This document shows positions 61,235 to 64,000 of a stretch of DNA of 64,000 nt, piece after piece. A program made the translations under genes and the position numbers. Source of the stretch: Desmodus rotundus (Eukaryota; Chordata; Mammalia; Chiroptera; Phyllostomidae). Position 1 is the stretch's first letter. Each line of letters opens with the position of its first letter. Where the stretch lies: positions 32,813,427 to 32,877,426 of the forward strand of contig NC_071397.1 of assembly GCF_022682495.2 (NCBI RefSeq), in the 5' to 3' direction. Under the pieces are notes generated by a model. That model did not search any database. It was not told the DNA's origin and saw nothing but the letters and a program-made list of their open reading frames with translations.

Positions 61235-61885
61235 TTACTTTTTTATCTAATTAAAAATAACTACATGACCAAATAATTATAAATGTAAGTCAACAAGCAC
61301 ACAACATATAAATATATAATTTATGATAATAACAGCTTAAAAGGGGTAATAAATTGAACTAAGGGCAGTTTTTTACACTATTAAAATTAAGTTATTGTTA
61401 AGCCAAACTATAGGTACAAATTAAGATGTTGATTGCAACCCCTAAATAACTAAAAATATATAGCAAAATAAATGACAGAACTAAAATGGTACAATAAAAA
61501 TATCTATTAAACACAAAGACTGATGTAATTGTGGAAAGAAGGGACAAAAAGACATAAGACATACAGAAAACAAATATGGTAGACAAAAGTCCAATCTCTC
61601 AGTAACTACGTTGAAAGTAAATGGATTAAATGCCAGAGAGTGTCAGAATGGATAACAAACACAACCCAACCATGTGCTTTACAAAAGAGACACACTTTAG
61701 ATTCAAACACATACATCGGTTGAAAGAAAAAAGATGGAAAAGATGTACCATGCAAACAGTAACCAAAAGACAGCTGGCATGACTATACTAACAGCAGACA
61801 AAACAGACTTTAAAACAAAATCTGTTGCTAGAAACAAAGACACTTTATAATAATAAAAATATCAATCTATCAAGAGAGAAAGAAC
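61235..61885 (+). repeat. Old L1 piece reaching into the ORF2 endonuclease
   Basis: Contains the region just before ORF2 and its first part: 'gacataagacatacagaaaa', 'gaaagtaaatggattaaatg' (endonuclease start), 'acaaaagagacacactttag' and 'atactaacagcagacaaaac'. Many stops. The following younger L1 joins at about 61885. Confidence 0.75.
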
Positions 61886-64000
61886 AATTAAACTCAAAAC
61901 AGCCTGGTACTGGCATAAGAATAGACACATAGACCAATGGAACAGAACAGAGAGCCCAGAAATAAGCCCGTGTCAATATGATCAGTTAATATTTGACAAA
62001 GGGGGCCAGAACATAAAATGGAGTAAAAATAGCCCCTTCAATAAATGGTGTTGGGAGATCTGGACAAGTACAGGCAAAAAAATGAAACTCGACCACCAAC
62101 TTACATTATACATTAAAATAAACTCAAGATGGAAAAAGATGTGCTGAATTTTTCGGACTATAAAGCATACCAGACCATAAGACACACCTAGGTTTTAGAG
62201 GAGGAAAATAGAAAAAAAATTTTTGAAGCAAAAAATTTGCTAAAATATTTAATCACATCCTTTAAAGCAGAAATCCTTTTCTGCTTTGACATCTTTCCAC
62301 AATTACAATAGATTCAGCAGTAGACTATGATACGCTATCATATCTTTCTACAACAAAATACAGTAATGACAGAACTATCAGCACTGTGCCCTTCATAGTT
62401 ATGGGGGCACGACAGCTGAGAACATCAGTGGATGATGCACTGTTATGGGGGGATCTGTTGCTGGAGGACCTCAGGTTGTGCAATGCTCTTGTATGGGGAC
62501 AGCAGTTTTGCACAACCTGTGTGGCTCTGCAGCTGTTGCCAAATTACAGCTCCCATCATCCCAACCTGTCCAAGCATGATGGGAGTTGTAGTTTTGCAAT
62601 AGCTGCAGGGCTACATTGACAGGTGACCCTGCAGTGGAATTTGCCTATGTTGATGTTAATAGGGGACACACCAGTCATGTGATGGAGGCACATATGGGCA
62701 CCACAGGCTTTCTTTTCCTAATGTGCCTGCACCGCCTGTACCCTCCTCCCTAGCACTATAGTATGCCACAGCAGGGGACTCTGCTCCTGCCTCCCTTGTT
62801 TTGCACTGCCGAGACACCTCCTCCTCCCAGCCCAGGGCCCGCAGCATCACCCCACTCCTGCTGCTACCAGCTTCCTGCAGTGGCAACCCTGCTCCTGCCT
62901 CCTGTGACTCCATTCCACCGCCATCCCCCCACCCCCCACCCAGCGTGCCAGGTAAGCTACATTCAGACTGTAAGATGAACACCCATTTTCTGCCTAAATT
63001 TGGGGGGAGTGCATCTTATAGTCTGAAAATACAGTAAATATAAATCATAACACCATAAAAGTCCTAGAGGAAAACATGGGCGGGAAAATCTCAGATATCC
63101 CATGCAGCAATATTTTCACTGATAACATCCCCTAGGGCAAGGGATATATAGGAAAGAATAAGCAAATGGAACTACATCAAACTAAAAATCTTCTCCATGG
63201 TGAACGAAAACATCAACAAGATTGAAAGGGAACCAACTGTGTGGGGAAATCATATTTGCCAATGATACCTCAGACAAGGGTTTGATCTGCAAAATATATA
63301 AAGAACTGACATGAGTCCACACCAGGAAGACAAACAATCCAATTGAAAAATGGGCAAATGACCTGAACAGACACTTCTCCAAGAAGGACATACAGAGGGC
63401 CCAGAGACCTATGAAAGGGTGCTCAATATCACTAGCCATTAGAGAGATGCAAATTAAAACCACAATGAGAGACTACTTCACACCAGTCAGAATGGCCATC
63501 ATTAATAAATCAACAAACAATAAGTTCTGGCAAGGTTGTGGAGAAAAGGAAACCTTAGTGCACTGTTGGTGGGAATGCAGCCATAGTGGAAAACAGCATG
63601 GAATTTCCTCAAAAAACTGAAAATGGAACTGCATTCTGACCCAGTGATTCCACTGCTGGGAATATATACTAAGAATCCTGAAACACCAATTCAAAAGAAC
63701 TTATGCACCTCTATATTCATAGCAGCATTTACAATAGCCAACTGCTGGAAATAGCTTAAGTGCCCATCAGTAAATGAGTAGATCAAAAAACTGCTACATT
63801 TATGCAATGGAATACTATGCAGCAGAAAGAAAGAAGGAGCTCCTACCCTTCACGACAGCATGGATGGAACTGGAGAGCATTATGATAAGTAGTAAGCCAG
63901 GCAGGGAAAGACAAATATCATATGATCTCATCTATAAGTGGAACCTAATGAACAAAACACACAAATGAGCAAAATAGAACCAGAGACTTGGAAATAAAGA
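61886..64000 (+). mobile_element. 5'-truncated L1, continues past window end, split by a transposon
   Basis: Starts in late ORF2 ('aaaacagcctggtactggca', equal to 37971 onward of the large L1) and continues to the 3' UTR at the window end. It is interrupted at 62144-63034 by a TIR transposon and resumes at 'taaatataaatcataacacc'. The ORF2 tail here (63411-63620) keeps the last three zinc-knuckle ligands, but the first Cys is Phe (63525-63527). Stops and shifts make it inactive. Its 3' end lies outside the window. Confidence 0.9.
62144..63034. mobile_element. TIR transposon of unassigned family, 891 bp, nested in L1
   Basis: Ends are inverted repeats of about 25 bases: 5' 'ctgaatttttcggactataa' and 3' complement 'ctgtattttcagactataag'. 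The borders are confirmed by the uninterrupted L1 sequence at 38190-38230. Inside are a GC-rich part with CpG, a 12-bp perfect hairpin (62472-62483 with 62508-62519) and a 34-bp inverted repeat (62527-62560 with 62575-62608). No transposase can be read, so it is non-autonomous. A clear target duplication is missing; a degraded TA is possible. Confidence 0.75.

Noticed and set aside
1..64000. Helitron copies, which are common in vesper bats
   Set aside because: I found no TC start together with a 3' hairpin and CTRR end that I could support.

Overview
This window looks like intergenic (or deep intronic) DNA from a mammal, and most likely from a bat. Three copies of a tRNA-derived SINE of the Ves type (4038-4273, 26795-27026, 58521-58721) point to Chiroptera, probably Yangochiroptera. 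L1 dominates the rest, with MIR, L2, MLT1-like LTR, hAT and Tigger fossils typical of placental mammals, plus a mariner copy. The base composition is AT-rich and CpG-poor. I found no intact protein-coding gene, no tRNA, rRNA or other classical RNA gene, and no CpG-island promoter. The reading frames that are open arise from L1, from low-complexity repeats or by chance.

Layout. 1-12 kb is mostly unassigned sequence carrying an MLT1-like LTR, a Ves SINE, an internally deleted mariner (5714-6636), a possible solo LTR beside a 42-base T tract, and short L1 3' ends. 12.9-16 kb is a patchwork of old L1 pieces in both orientations with a Tigger2-like palindromic element. 16-23.8 kb is mostly unassigned with MIR and L2 relics. 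23.9-26.1 kb holds two L1 insertions; the first (23895-25168) has an inverted 5' half and flanking direct repeats, the mark of twin priming.

32.26-39.4 kb is the largest feature: a near full-length, sense-strand L1 with a long (about 2.1 kb) 5' UTR, a broken ORF1 and a broken ORF2. 39.4-49.2 kb has sparse old repeats: a hAT element, an MLT1-like LTR, a MER5A-like element and a fragment of endogenous retroviral pol. At 49.26-49.89 kb is a TGG-rich minisatellite with a 58-bp unit, directly followed by a small terminal-inverted-repeat (TIR) transposon (49900-50201). 52-58 kb has a tiny L1 insertion with a perfect 16-bp target duplication, L1M, two L2 copies and an internally deleted Tigger1-like element. 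The window ends in a second 5'-truncated L1 (61886 to beyond 64000) that is split by an 891-bp TIR transposon (62144-63034) rich in internal hairpins.

No genes work together here. The interest lies in transposon structure: a twin-primed L1, two unassigned TIR transposons of similar build, three cut-and-paste elements that lost their middle or collapsed to palindromes, an intron-like segment in the L1 5' UTR, and one CpG-rich coding-like patch (11872-12002) that I cannot identify. I did not find a convincing new biological system. Family names come from recognition by eye; a RepeatMasker or Dfam run on a bat library would settle them.
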